Part shown: piece by piece, positions 1 through 10,229 of the stretch
Layout: each line of letters starts with the position of its first letter
Position numbering within the stretch: position 1 is the stretch's first letter
Source of the DNA: Phoma sp. XZ068
Taxonomy: Eukaryota > Ascomycota > Dothideomycetes > Pleosporales > Didymellaceae
Length of the DNA stretch: 64,000 nucleotides
NCBI GenBank assembly: GCA_004835665.1
Contig: RBKR01000016.1
Span: forward strand, 1,116,001 to 1,180,000
Direction of reading: 5' to 3'
Notes under the pieces: generated by a model
What the model was told of the DNA's origin: nothing
Seen by the model: the letters and a program-made list of their open reading frames with translations, nothing else
Database searches by the model: none
Translations under genes and position numbers: made by a program

Positions 1-58
1 GCCAGCCTGACTGGAATTCGCCGCCCTTTAAAAGCACAGGATTCTCACGCTCCGGCCG

Positions 59-1150
59 ATGGTGTACGAAATACCCGCGATGAACTCTACCGATATTGTT
101 AGCTGGGCTCCTGAACCTAAGGGCCGCGGCACTGTTGGTCTCTTGTATACTTGTCTTACTACAATCCTACTTTGTACATGGAGTGCGGTTCACCCTAACA
201 TACCAGCTGCGAAGGACAGCGGCTGGCACATTTTCTGTCGTCGGGTACTCTACCTTGTTTTCACAGTGGCTGCACCGGAGATGGTCAGTTTCCAAGCTCT
301 GGAGCAGCTTGCTGAGGCCAAGGAAGTGAAGAAAAAGGTGAGCATGACTTTAGAGTCACGACCAAACGCTAGAACTGACGATATGCAGCGGCCTGATTGG
401 TCGCTCACGCAGTGCTTCTACTTGGTCATGGGTGGCTACGCTGTTGAACATGGCGATGATCATGTCAGCATCGTGGCGACGAACCTCGTGCATCTTTTCG
501 AGACGGATGTGCTGCCCTGGCCTGAGACAGAGACCTCGGACATCAACGATCGCAGCAAGGCAGATTGGACCATAAAGCTCCTTGCTTTAGTACAAGCCGT
601 GTGGTTTCTTACGCAGATCGTCGGTCGTGCTGCACAAGGCCTCTCGGTATCCATGCTCGAGCTGTTCACGCTGGGCATTCTCGTATGCACATTCTTCACC
701 TACGCGGCGTGGTGGCACAAGCCGCTCGACATTCGCAAGGCAATCAAGCTCCAACCCAAATCTCCCGTGCCAGACTATCTCATCGAAGGCAAGAGGCGCA
801 AACTATCGGAAATCCATGTCGACGCCATGTGGAGTAAGTACATGGGAAACTTTATATGCTTCCTTTTCGGCGCTATCCACATGATTGGCTGGGCATTTCA
901 GTTTCCCTCCGAGGCGGAGAAGTGGTTATGGAGGACAAGCAGCATAGTATGCATGGTCTCGTCGTTGGCCGTGGCCTTTTACCTCTCCAGAAAGATATAC
1001 GGCCATAATCTAATCCTGTGGGCGGCTTCAATACTGTATGGGTTCTGTAGGGTGTACATGTTTGCTGAAATGTTCATCTGCTTAAGAGCAACAACTGCAG
1101 ATGTTTACGAGACGCCGCAGTGGTCTCAGTACTTTCCTTCGTTCGGGTGA
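59..1150 (+). CDS. Fungal multi-pass membrane protein of unknown function
   Basis: The reading frame gives up to 363 residues with about six hydrophobic segments: near residues 28-42, 62-75, 190-215 (around WFLTQIVGRAAQGLSV), 262-282, 292-308 and 318-342. Motifs such as GRGT near the N-terminus, SLTQCFYLVMGGYAV and FFTYAAWWHKPLD are, from memory, hallmarks of a large ascomycete family of uncharacterised integral membrane proteins often found in accessory or incompatibility-rich loci. Positions 338-388 look like a 51-bp intron (donor GTGAGC, CTGAC branch, TGCAG acceptor). It is a multiple of three and has no stop, so the frame stays open whether or not it is spliced; the spliced product would be 346 aa. 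The start at 59 is the first ATG, with a second at 77. An upstream exon outside the window is possible. Function is not known. Confidence 0.7.
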   Translation: MVYEIPAMNSTDIVSWAPEPKGRGTVGLLYTCLTTILLCTWSAVHPNIPAAKDSGWHIFCRRVLYLVFTVAAPEMVSFQALEQLAEAKEVKKKVSMTLESRPNARTDDMQRPDWSLTQCFYLVMGGYAVEHGDDHVSIVATNLVHLFETDVLPWPETETSDINDRSKADWTIKLLALVQAVWFLTQIVGRAAQGLSVSMLELFTLGILVCTFFTYAAWWHKPLDIRKAIKLQPKSPVPDYLIEGKRRKLSEIHVDAMWSKYMGNFICFLFGAIHMIGWAFQFPSEAEKWLWRTSSIVCMVSSLAVAFYLSRKIYGHNLILWAASILYGFCRVYMFAEMFICLRATTADVYETPQWSQYFPSFG

Positions 1151-1999
1151 CTGGCATTAGTCCTGGTAGTTCGTCAAATTGCAATCTACATTTCGTTAAC
1201 TTAGCTTGAAATGATGTAATCAACAATGAGAAATTGACATGTTATTGAAAATAAGATGGCCAAGGTTTCCTCATTCTACAACTACATATCAAGCCAACTT
1301 AATATTCCCAATCCCTGAAAGCAGGACTTACAGACTTCCATACAAATCACTCCTTCCTCGATGTTCTTTATAACGCTACATTTTCCTCACTCTAGAGAAA
1401 TCCACCGGAAACAATCTGGAACTCGTTCAATTGTAGGCTGCAAGAGCAAAATACCAACAGTAAACTCACCACTCTGGCGAATAACCCGCGAACGAAGAGA
1501 GATGAGACATGTGAAGCCACAACTACTTCGGTATAACAGCCTGCATGGAACTGACTGCAAAAAGCTGAGAGACTAGGCTCTAAATTAGAAAGAACTGGAC
1601 GAGCTAACATAACCCTGAGCAGCCTAGCCGAAGGTCACGTCTATTCTGTGGAATATGGAAGCCGCTACGATATCGAGGTAGATGACAACATGTCTCGAGC
1701 GTGATGAGCGAGATGATTCCGTGGATATGCCTTATCAAACATGTCGCATGCGAAGATGGCGTTTAAATAGCCGTCCATTGTATGATTATTACTAACCAAG
1801 GTGAGAGGCCTAGTATGGATATAATAGTCTTGTTATGTTCTGATAGTAATATATAAGTATATCACCCCAGTGCAAGGTTCACGAGGCACCTCGACGAAGC
1901 TTTTAACAATATCTGATGCCAAGCGTTCAGAAGTCGCCCGGCTAACTCATAACATCTTTGTAGTGATCTCATGGGGTATTGTATACAACTAAATAAACG
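1151..1999. other. Convergent intergenic region, no gene seen
   Basis: This 0.85 kb lies between two converging genes. It is AT-leaning, with only short ORFs that overlap on both strands and no recognisable domain. It most likely holds the two 3' UTRs and polyadenylation signals. Confidence 0.6.
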
Positions 2000-3679
2000 T
2001 CATGATTTCGTGGCGGTTTCTGCCGGAAATGCTTGACGACAGTGGTTCCAAACTTCGGCTGCGGATGGTCTCGATTCCCGACCCTCTAGTAGCATGTTGG
2101 CTACGCAGTCCTCAATAAATCTGTCGTTACGGCTGACAGGATATATACGGTGTAGCCAGTGGATGATGCTAGACGTCTGCTTACTGTAGAGGATTCGGTC
2201 GTTTACATCGCAGCCCTGGAGGTATTCGTGGAATGTTGACACTGCGCTGCCGCCTTCCACGGTGAGCATATCAACAAAGACACAACCCAGACCGAACACG
2301 TCCGAAGCACGCCCGTGTAGTGAGAGGGAACCAATTGGACTGGACACGATTTCTGGCGCTGCATACATCGCAGTCGATCGTGCGGGGGTGGCCGTAGACG
2401 TAGTCTGCCCAATTTTAAAGTTGCCTGCCGAACTGAAGTCCGTGAAAAAAACGTGACTACCCTTGAGTATGATGTTTGAGGGCTTGATGTCCTGGTGACG
2501 GACACCATTATCGTGCATGTAGGTTAACGCAGATGCTAGATCAGCATACCACGACTGAATCCAGGATTTGTGACGACCTTCGAGGCCTGGGGCGAAATAT
2601 TCTTCACCGACGCGAATTAAGAAGTTCTCTAAATCGCTATCGCCAACGGGAGACATGAGCAAACAGTAGGAGGAACGCCTGCTATGGAAGAGGTCCTCAT
2701 ACGATCCAACTAACGTGACAATGTTCGGATGACGCAGCTTACTGAGAACGGCGGCCTCGTGTCTGATGACTTTTTTGATCTGCTCGGCGAATCTCTTCTG
2801 AGCTGGCAGCTGAACTCGCTTCCGGACAAGAGTGGGAAGTTTTGTGTTGACGCGGCGCACCTCATCGACTTCTCCGAGAGATCCGTGTCCAAGGTGTTGA
2901 AAGACGGCCCATACGTCTGTTTCGCGCTTGTCTAGGATTTGATGCTCAGGAACCCAGCCATAGATTCTAGGTTCAGGTTCGTGAGTCACAAAGCGATCAA
3001 GTTTAGGGCAGGCGATTAGGCCGTTCCTTGAACTGCCCACTTTCGCTTCCATGTCGGGTTTCTCGTTTCCTCTGTCAACAATAGATTGCGTCTGTCCGCT
3101 TCCAATGAGATTATGTGCTATCTCGGTACTGGATCTGCTCGCGGTCGGTGTCTCTGATGAGGCGTCGTAATCGTGCATTAATGCATTTGGTTGGCCCTCT
3201 TTTCGATCAACAGAACCTTCCCACTCAGAAGAACTCGCTTGAAGTTCCTGGAAATCAAGATAATTGGACTTGGAAGCTGTAGTGTCCGCAGGGCTTCCGA
3301 TGCTTAACGGAGTAGCCGAAATATTATCATCGAACGAGGTGCCCGGTGCCATAGATGAATCGGCATTTTGTGACTGTGGAAAGAGAGGCCAGCTAGTTCG
3401 TGTCTTTGGCGGCGTGATATTGCTAGCCGCATCTATTTGCGAATGGGAATGCTGATGCTCGCTCAACTTGGGATCTGCTGGCAGCGCGACAACAGCATTT
3501 CGATGGTCGTGGTCTTCATCGTCATGCTTGAAGGGCTCAGCAGAGTAAAGGGCAATGTTGCGAAGCTCATCAAGCTCTGCGCGTGCCACTTCAAGCTGCT
3601 GCGCAACCTCGTCGTCCTCGTCGTTGCCCATCTGGATGTGATCCAGGTGGCTCGCCACGAAACCATTTTGCCGGATCAT
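2000..3679 (-). CDS. Serine/threonine protein kinase-like protein with disordered N-terminus
   Basis: This is a single-exon gene of 559 residues. The first ~230 residues are polar and low-complexity, probably disordered. The kinase domain follows. Visible elements are a glycine-rich loop (GHGSLGEV), a VAIK-like lysine in LVRKRVQ, an alpha-C region followed by HPNIVTLVGSYED, the catalytic loop HQDIKPSN (HRD read as HQD, aspartate kept), a metal-binding motif DFS instead of DFG, the APE motif in YAAPEIV and a DVFGLGCVFVDM helix. All catalytic residues except the DFG glycine are present, so activity is plausible. The closest kind is the fungus-specific kinases that often sit with signalling or incompatibility genes; the substrate cannot be inferred. 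The start is the ATG at 3679; an upstream TTG in frame was not used, and a later ATG (MGNDEDDE) is an alternative. Confidence 0.8.
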   Translation of the reverse strand: MIRQNGFVASHLDHIQMGNDEDDEVAQQLEVARAELDELRNIALYSAEPFKHDDEDHDHRNAVVALPADPKLSEHQHSHSQIDAASNITPPKTRTSWPLFPQSQNADSSMAPGTSFDDNISATPLSIGSPADTTASKSNYLDFQELQASSSEWEGSVDRKEGQPNALMHDYDASSETPTASRSSTEIAHNLIGSGQTQSIVDRGNEKPDMEAKVGSSRNGLIACPKLDRFVTHEPEPRIYGWVPEHQILDKRETDVWAVFQHLGHGSLGEVDEVRRVNTKLPTLVRKRVQLPAQKRFAEQIKKVIRHEAAVLSKLRHPNIVTLVGSYEDLFHSRRSSYCLLMSPVGDSDLENFLIRVGEEYFAPGLEGRHKSWIQSWYADLASALTYMHDNGVRHQDIKPSNIILKGSHVFFTDFSSAGNFKIGQTTSTATPARSTAMYAAPEIVSSPIGSLSLHGRASDVFGLGCVFVDMLTVEGGSAVSTFHEYLQGCDVNDRILYSKQTSSIIHWLHRIYPVSRNDRFIEDCVANMLLEGRESRPSAAEVWNHCRQAFPAETATKS

Positions 3680-4615
3680 CAAGACTCAGCTGTGCTTGCT
3701 CTGGAGAGCCCGTAGACACAGAGGTATCAGGCGATCGCTGAAAGAGTCGAGAAAAGTTTTTTTTCTCGCTGAAATGTGTCTTCCTTCTGAGGCGTAAGAG
3801 ACTCAGGCGAAAAAAAAGTCAGCTGCGTGTGGGGCGAGCAGAGGCGGCTTGCCTTTGACTTGTCTGGGTTTGTATGTGTTCTGATAGTCCCACGTCTTGC
3901 GGTCAACGGAAGGTCGGAATTGTGGCATAATTCAGATTAAGATTGAAGAACAGAGGAAAAACGAAGGCGGTTGATATCGTGGATGCATCCGCCCGACACA
4001 GCCGCCCGGCTACGTTTCAGCCTTGCCATTGGGCGTGGGCGGCTATAACCCACACTATACGCGCCGTAGGATTCCTGCGCGCATCACAAAAAAGCGCAAG
4101 ATCTGCATCGAATATTCGTTGTGTTGAGACGGATGCTGCACATGTAAGAAACATGATGTTCGTTGATTGACTAAGCATTCCCCGGCCGGAGGAGGAAGGA
4201 GCCGCCTGTTGCGACTCCAGTGCAAACAAAGCTCATGGCTGGAAGGAAGGAATCTTGATCTGTATGGACTGGCCGGCCTTAACGAGATTTTGGGCACCAG
4301 AGAGTCTTGCACATCAGCCCTCGCAATGAAGGGCATCTGTTCAAGGCTATGGTAGCCTTCTGGCATCGGGCGATGCAACGGTATACGGTCGACGTGGCCA
4401 GGAGGACGCTTCATTGTGGACCATATGCCTACACAGGATGTATTACTCGATATATTTCTCAGTTGGGTATCTTGCACGAGTTTGGAAGAAGCTGTTGGAC
4501 TAACGCTGAAGCGAGTGAACTTCGACTTTGGGCCGTGGTACCGCCAGAAGTCAGAAACCGAGCCGCGTGAGGTGAGTATGCCACAGTGTCCGTTGAGAGG
4601 TAGATCAATGGAGCG
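3680..4615. other. Intergenic region, no gene supported
   Basis: About 0.94 kb between the 5' end of the kinase-like gene and the 3' end of the RNase III gene, both on the minus strand. Several ORFs of 60-140 codons overlap on both strands, but none shows domain-like composition. The first 200-300 bp at the high-number side of 3680 are the likely kinase promoter and 5' UTR. Confidence 0.5.
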
Positions 4616-6037
4616 CTATGCTGAAGAGTCGCTAGCCGTAGAATCCTTCTGCTTCTTCTCTTTCTTGGGCTTCTTCTTGGACGTTTCGTCGATATCTGCT
4701 GCTTCTCGCTCCCTCTTCTTGTCCTTGCTCTTGTCCGCCTCTTCTTGAGCTGGCTGCACTCCTGGCTCAGTTGTCGTTCCCTCTTCGGCAGCCTCCGTAG
4801 CGGCCTCGGCTTCGGCCTTTGCCTTGTCTTCCCTCCTCTTAGCCACTAGCTCGGCCTTTTGCTTGGCTGCATCCTGAAGCACACTGCTGTTCTTCTTGAT
4901 TGCATCAGCAGCTGCGGCTGACGAGCCATTTGCCTTGTTCTGCCCCTCTCCACTGCCGAGCCATTCATCCTGATAGCCCCAGCCCGTCAAGTACACGGCC
5001 ATAAAGTACTTCTGCAGATTGCTAACTTTTTCATAGATCATCGGGCGCTCTTCACGGTACTCGAGCTTAATGTCGTTGACAACAACCAGTGCAGCAAGCT
5101 TGTTCTTCGCATGTGGGTCTTCGATGATCTTCTCCTTGAAGCCGAGCAGCTGCGGTGCCCATAGCTCTGTGAGCCACCTGTCGGCGATCAGATATCCATT
5201 TTGAGGGTCAGAAAGGACAATGCCAGCAACGTAAGCTTCGAATACATCGGCGACAACCTTCTTCCATGCTTTCGAGTTGCGATCCCATTGATTGTGGAGC
5301 CGTAAGCGGTCCGTAAATCCATAGGCTTCCGAAAATTTGCCCAGCGTCGAATTCTCTACAAGGCGTTCTCGCCAGGAGCACAGCTGGGGAACGTCAACAT
5401 GGGGAAAGCGGCTGTAGAGTGCGTGCGAGGCAATGAGTTCGATGTAGGCGTCGCCGAGGAATTCAAGACGTTCGTAGTCGAGCTCTAGGTCGGTGTAGGT
5501 GCCTTTCTCGCCATTTTTGATAATGTATGAGCGGTGTGTAAAGACAGCGTCGTGTATGTGAGGCTCGTCGATAGGCGGGAGTGGTGGAAGGTCTTTGGCT
5601 TCCTGGACTTTGCGATGGACGTATGGAGGCACTGCCACTTTGGGCGCCGCTTCAGGTCGCTTTTCGTCGAGTTCGCGCCGCGATGTTGCAGACGTTGAAT
5701 GTTCCTTGCGCGCGAGGAGTCTTCGTAGCTCGCTGGCGTGGTGTAGAATCTCTCGATCGGCGTCGGATCTTGTCTCGTCTGCAACGAATCGATCGAGCAG
5801 TGCTACCAATCCGGTCTGCATATCTGCCCCAGAAAGCTCGGCCTGAATGGCCGCACTGTTGCCGCCTCGGGGTTGTTGGGGGCCATGACTGCGCTGCGGT
5901 GGGTGCCCGTGTCGTTGATCGCGATTGCTGTTCCCATACGGTGTGGAGTTGTATGATGGCTGATTCGGACGGCTACGCTTGTCGAACCGGTCGCGATTGT
6001 CGTAGTGGTTGAACGAACCACCGCGTTTTTGCGACAT
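4616..6037 (-). CDS. RNase III family endoribonuclease (Pac1/Rnt1-like)
   Basis: The 473-residue, single-exon protein contains an RNase III domain at roughly residues 150-330. The signature ERLEFLGDAYIEL carries the conserved acidic residues, and KVVADVFEAYVAGIVLS supplies the second Asp/Glu pair, so the active site looks intact. A divergent double-stranded RNA-binding region follows (KNKLAALVV to SAAAADAIKKN). The N-terminus is Arg/Gly/Gln-rich and the C-terminus is a long Lys/Glu-rich tail. Family members cut structured pre-rRNA, snRNA and snoRNA precursors in the nucleus; a mitochondrial-ribosome-associated member is the alternative. The ORF is open further upstream to 6193. I place the start at 6037 (MSQKRGGSF) because the upstream extension is Cys-rich, unlike the family, and would run over the Rsm27 start. 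Confidence 0.85.
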   Translation of the reverse strand: MSQKRGGSFNHYDNRDRFDKRSRPNQPSYNSTPYGNSNRDQRHGHPPQRSHGPQQPRGGNSAAIQAELSGADMQTGLVALLDRFVADETRSDADREILHHASELRRLLARKEHSTSATSRRELDEKRPEAAPKVAVPPYVHRKVQEAKDLPPLPPIDEPHIHDAVFTHRSYIIKNGEKGTYTDLELDYERLEFLGDAYIELIASHALYSRFPHVDVPQLCSWRERLVENSTLGKFSEAYGFTDRLRLHNQWDRNSKAWKKVVADVFEAYVAGIVLSDPQNGYLIADRWLTELWAPQLLGFKEKIIEDPHAKNKLAALVVVNDIKLEYREERPMIYEKVSNLQKYFMAVYLTGWGYQDEWLGSGEGQNKANGSSAAAADAIKKNSSVLQDAAKQKAELVAKRREDKAKAEAEAATEAAEEGTTTEPGVQPAQEEADKSKDKKREREAADIDETSKKKPKKEKKQKDSTASDSSA

Positions 6038-6180
6038 GCCGTAAGATCTTGGGTTTGGTGAGGCCCAGTCGAGCTCCCCAAAGAAATGACATCGGTAGTC
6101 CGCACTTTTAGCGCGCCAAGCCAAATCCTTGATGAATTGAACTCCGCAACACCACCGAGGGCAACATCCATTGCGCAAAG
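6038..6180. promoter_or_regulatory. Divergent promoter, RNase III gene / RSM27
   Basis: Only 143 bp separate the two start codons, so both transcripts must start within this segment or inside the opposite gene's 5' UTR. The arrangement suggests coupled expression of an RNA-processing enzyme and a mitoribosomal protein. I recognise no specific transcription-factor site. Confidence 0.6.
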
Positions 6181-6603
6181 ATGGCGGTCCCACGAGCGCG
6201 CATACTGGACCTCATGAAGGTAAGGACAAATTCGCAAGCAGTTGCGGTCGCCTCTCTAATCACCACAGGCGTCGTGCCGCGTCTTCAACACCACGTACAA
6301 CCCCGAGCGCGTCCGCATTGGATCCCATATCATGCGCCAGCGCCTCAAGGGTGCATCAGTCGCCTCCTACTACCCCCCGAGGATAGGAACAATCGCTCAG
6401 TTGCGATCGCTGTACCCTGAGAATGAGATCTTGGATGACGAGGAGGAAGACTGGCTTGAGCATCTGAACGTTGCTAGGTCGCGCGGAAAGACGACACCGA
6501 AGAAAAAGAGGACGGCTGCTGGTGCGTTTGCTGCTGGGTGCAGGCAATCAAGTATGAGTGCTGACATTTCGCAGAATCGAAGAAGTTCAACAAGAGGAAA
6601 TAG
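6181..6603 (+). CDS. RSM27: Mitochondrial small ribosomal subunit protein mS33 (Rsm27)
   Basis: There are three exons: 6181-6219, 6269-6521 and 6575-6603, with introns of 49 and 53 bp. The joined product is 106 residues, the usual size for this family. The splice restores the MRPS33 pattern: RARILDLMK, then CRVFNTTYNPERVRIG, MRQRLKG, YYPPR, a DEEEDWLEHL acidic stretch and the basic ending RSRGKTTPKKKR to KKFNKRK. It is a structural component of the mitochondrial 28S-type small subunit. Intron 1 falls right after residue 13, so the gene is split over three frames and no single ORF shows it. It is divergent from the RNase III gene and convergent with the thioesterase gene. Confidence 0.93.
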
Positions 6604-6785
6604 GCGGAGGCGGAGGCGGAGGTACGCCACGAGAGATTCGCACTGGAGAACACTGTATATCTATTGTACAAGAGAGCATCGGACGGCGTTTCACCTGGAA
6701 TGGCAAGCGCTGGTTCTGTACAGCTATCGAGAAACAAACAAATCAATGCACGACATTTGCACACCCTTTCGAATTGAGTATTGCA

Positions 6786-7476
6786 CTAGATCTTGCTCTT
6801 CACTCCTATCTCAGTCTTCCCTTTCACGACCCCCCATTCTTTCTCAAACTCATCATCCCAAGCTACCCTTGCAGTCAAGTGTTCTGGCTGCACAGGGACG
6901 TTCACTTTGTGGTGCTCGACCGTACAATAGGTTATCTTGCCATCCAGACTCGTCATCTCACCTCGTATCATAGCCATTTGCTTACCCACGCTTGTCACCC
7001 TGCTGATCAGCCGCACTGTAGTACCGATCGGAACTGCTTTCAAGTACGAGATGTTGAGAGTGCGCGTTACGCCACCCATGAACTCCCAAAAGCCTGGTCG
7101 GGCAACAGGACATAACGCGGTCGTGGTCGACATGTCGAAGATGACTCCAGCCGCGCCGCCGTGCATGACATCTAGCAAAGTATCAGCTGGCCTGTTTGAA
7201 CAGTAGTATTTCTACGTCTTACTATTGAGGTTCGAGAAGTTCGGTGCAATGTACAGCTCGTATTCGACCGAGCCCTCTGGTCCAGCGTCTATCAACTTCA
7301 TATTGTTCATGACCTCGCGATCATAGTCCTAGCCTTGATCAGCAACAGCTGCCTCACGTTGACATCCGAATACTTACGATGTGATCTTGCGGCCGCCTCG
7401 ACGCCAGGAGCTTATATCTATCGAACATGGCCTGGACAGCCGCCCTGGCCTTCTTTCTGCCCTCATCTGCTCCCAT
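6786..7476 (-). CDS. Hotdog-fold acyl-CoA thioesterase (ACOT13/PaaI-like)
   Basis: There are three exons on the minus strand: 7379-7476, 7223-7329 and 6786-7171, separated by introns of 49 and 51 bp. The product is 196 residues. The 4HBT hotdog core includes NVMHGGAAGVIFDMSTT (the HGG motif and the Asp/Thr helix of the PaaI/ACOT13 group), followed by SYLKAVPIGTTVRLISRV and an IRGEMTSLDGKI strand pair. Such enzymes hydrolyse acyl-CoA thioesters; ACOT13-type members act in mitochondria or cytosol on medium- or long-chain substrates. The N-terminal 30 residues (MGADEGRKKARAAV) are helical and basic, which could serve as a targeting signal, but this is inference. The start at 7476 is the only ATG that keeps the frame through both splices. 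Confidence 0.87.
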
Positions 7477-8150
7477 GGTTGCTGAGGTTCGCTACGATGC
7501 ACCTGTGACTATTTGGACTTCGCATTGAACACTGCATTCGATAATCAATACTTGCGGCTACATACAGCTGACATGGTCGGCGATATGATTCGATAGACGG
7601 TGGGGACGCTTGTGGAGCTTGAGGGATTGCCTCGGCTCCACCCGCAGCGCGCCGCCCTGAGCAGACCCAAACAGCAAGTCGCGTGCACCTACTCGTCGTG
7701 CGAACACGTCCAAAAAATATTCGCACGGCCTCTGCCATGCCCGAAACAATAGCCCTGAGGTGGATTGGCGGGCTTGCCTTAGCTGCCTCACGTCGGCGCA
7801 AACGTGCAGCTTGAAACAGAGTTGTGGTGCCTGACAGCCGCAAACGGGCCATTGGCGATCATTGGCTCTCCACCCAAGTTTCACGACCATCCGCAGGCCA
7901 CCGGTCCCACCTTCGTCATGACTTGACATAGCTTGCAGCTCGCCGCAGACTTGATAGACTTTATTCTTTGACCCTTATACCTTGGTCTATTTCTAGCCCA
8001 TGGGATCTGCAAGGCTGAATCTGTCCTTCCCCCTCGTTCCGGTCGTTACTATAGTGTATAGTACTTTAACTCAGCTGACAGCCAGCCTTCCACGTTGTCA
8101 ACATCTTTGTCCACATTCTCTCCTTTACACTACACCTAGAAAACTTCAAG
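7477..8150. other. Divergent intergenic region, thioesterase / MFS carrier
   Basis: This 674-bp stretch holds the 5' regions of two genes running apart. Minus-strand ORFs of 123-129 codons cross it but are Arg/Pro/Ser-rich, overlap each other and match nothing I know. I treat it as promoter and 5' UTR sequence. Confidence 0.5.
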
Positions 8151-9606
8151 ATGGGTGCCGACGCGTTGCCAGTATCTCCAGCACTGCGGAAAAGGGTGCT
8201 GAAGGTCTTGTTCGTTTCGCTGCTACTTGATCTGGTACGTCATTGCCCTTTCGTACTACCATTGGTGCTCGCTAACAGGAGCTATAGATATCCTTCACGT
8301 TCATTCTCCCCCTCTTCCCCAAGCTGCTCGAGTTCTACCGCAATCACGAGACCGGCGACCCGAACACGATCCTCTCGAAGATCCTCGCAGTCCTCAATGC
8401 GTACAAAAACTCGTTCGCGAAACCCATCATCTCGCGCTACGACATTGTCCTGCTCGGCGGTGCGCTTGGTTCGCTCTTCTCGCTCTGCCAGGCTGTTGCT
8501 TCGCCCGTGATTGGAACTCTTTCGGACAGATATGGCAGGCGCACAGCATTGCTGTGGTCCATGGCGGGCAATGTGCTCAGCGTTGCGCTCTGGGTCGTAG
8601 CCACGGACTTCCGCACATTTCTTGCGAGTCGCGTAGTCGGCGGACTGAGCGAGGGCAACGTGCAGCTTGCCATGGCAATTGCAACGGACATCAGTGACGA
8701 GAGCCAGCGAGGCGCGACAATGGCGCTTGTGGGCGTGTGCTTCAGCATTGCGTTTACTTTTGGCCCCGCGCTGGGCGCATACCTCTCTACTCTGCGCGTC
8801 ATGGACAAGAACCCCTTTGCCATGGCTGCCGGCTTCTCGCTCTTCCTGATCGTTACCGAGTCCATTTACCTCTACTTCTGCCTCCCAGAGACCCTCCCTG
8901 CCGCGGCCACGCCTACCACCAACGGAAAGGCCAATGGCTCTGCAAAGGTTGAGGCACCGAAACCACGCGTCCGAACCAACTCGCATACCCTGCTCAACGC
9001 TACGCACTTTACTTTCATCCTCTTCTTCAGCGGCATGGAGTTTAGCCTGCCTTTCATGACATACGACCTCTTCTCCTATGAAGCCAAAGACACGGGACGA
9101 CTCCTCGGTTTCATTGGACTTGTGGCTTCGCTGCTCCAAGGCTCTGTCGTTCGGCGCATGCACCCGCTCAAGGTCGTGCAGATGGGTGTCGTATCTTGCA
9201 CAATCGCATTCGTAATGCTAGGCCGCGTACAGACACAAGGCGCATTATACGGCGCTGCAGCATTACTTGCGGTCACAAGCGCAACAGTCGTGACCGGATT
9301 GAACAGCTTGAGCAGCTTCGAGGCGAGTGCTGATGAGAGAGGAAACAAGCTTGGAAACCACAGGAGCTTTGGTAAGCCACCCATACCCAGTTCAAGTTGA
9401 TACTATACTAACAGTTCACAGGACAAGTCGGCCGCGCTCTTGGGCCCCTGATCTTCTGCTCGCTATACTGGTGGGCAGGTCGTGAAACCGCATATGCAAC
9501 AGGCGCCGCGGGAATGGTCGCTGTATGCGCGCTCGTTTTCGGTGGATTGAAGGTACCAGTTGGTACGGAGAACATTGGCAAGAAGCCCAAGAAGGCCGTG
9601 TCATAA
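8151..9606 (+). CDS. MFS transporter, TetA/MFSD10-like
   Basis: There are three exons: 8151-8234, 8288-9371 and 9422-9606, giving 450 residues. After a short cytosolic N-terminus, the protein has a typical 12-helix major facilitator layout. The MFS loop 2-3 signature is clear in GTLSDRYGRRTALL, and an RVVGGLSEGN segment follows in helix 4. The central loop contains a Lys/Ala-rich linker (around PTTNGKANGSAK). The second half repeats the fold, ending in a basic tail GKKPKKAVS. By order of motifs it resembles the bacterial TetA-like and animal MFSD10 (TETRAN) branch, proposed organic-anion or drug/H+ antiporters; the fungal substrate is not known. Both introns interrupt the frame, including one within residues of helix 1. 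Confidence 0.87.
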
Positions 9607-10229
9607 ACAATGGGCATGCAGCACCACGAGAATGGACGATAATCTAAAATACACCCTCGCATATCAGTCCCCAAACACACAACCAGGACCTGAATAGCGA
9701 ATAGCAGTGTAGAAGACATATAGCCAGCACGATGTAGCATTAATCAGGATACCCAATTCATACATAGTAACTTCAACTTCAACAAAATATCAAACCCCCC
9801 ACCCTCCCCATCCCAATTGCCGAACCTCGCCAGCCGCACAGCACCCAGCACATCAAAGCTCAAAGCACCAACCAATCCCCTCCCACCGCCTCAAACCGCA
9901 GCCTCGGGCCAGCTCATCCCGCAACCCCAGAACGCCACATTCGCCGCCGAATCCCACCCCCGCATTGACTAGTGCATGTACGACGTCAACCTCGGCATGA
10001 ATTTAGCTCCACACAGTTCGGAGCTTCGAGCTCCCCGAGTCGAGGCTGCTCGCTGTTATTTGTCTCGCTTGCTCTCGTTGGTACTTTTGGCGGAATTCTG
10101 GTTACTTTTCAATTGTATTCGAGGTCGATTCACGCTGTGTTTTGAAGGCATTGATTGATTGCGTAGACGTTCAAGCAGAATACACAGAGGAAGGTATAGA
10201 AAGCAAAGATTTAAGAGGAAAAGAGAAAG
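9607..10229. other. Intergenic region, C-rich then promoter-like
   Basis: This 0.62 kb lies between two plus-strand genes. Positions 9790-9960 are strongly C-rich on this strand; the second half is probably the promoter and 5' UTR of the acyl-CoA synthetase gene. No gene is supported. Confidence 0.5.
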
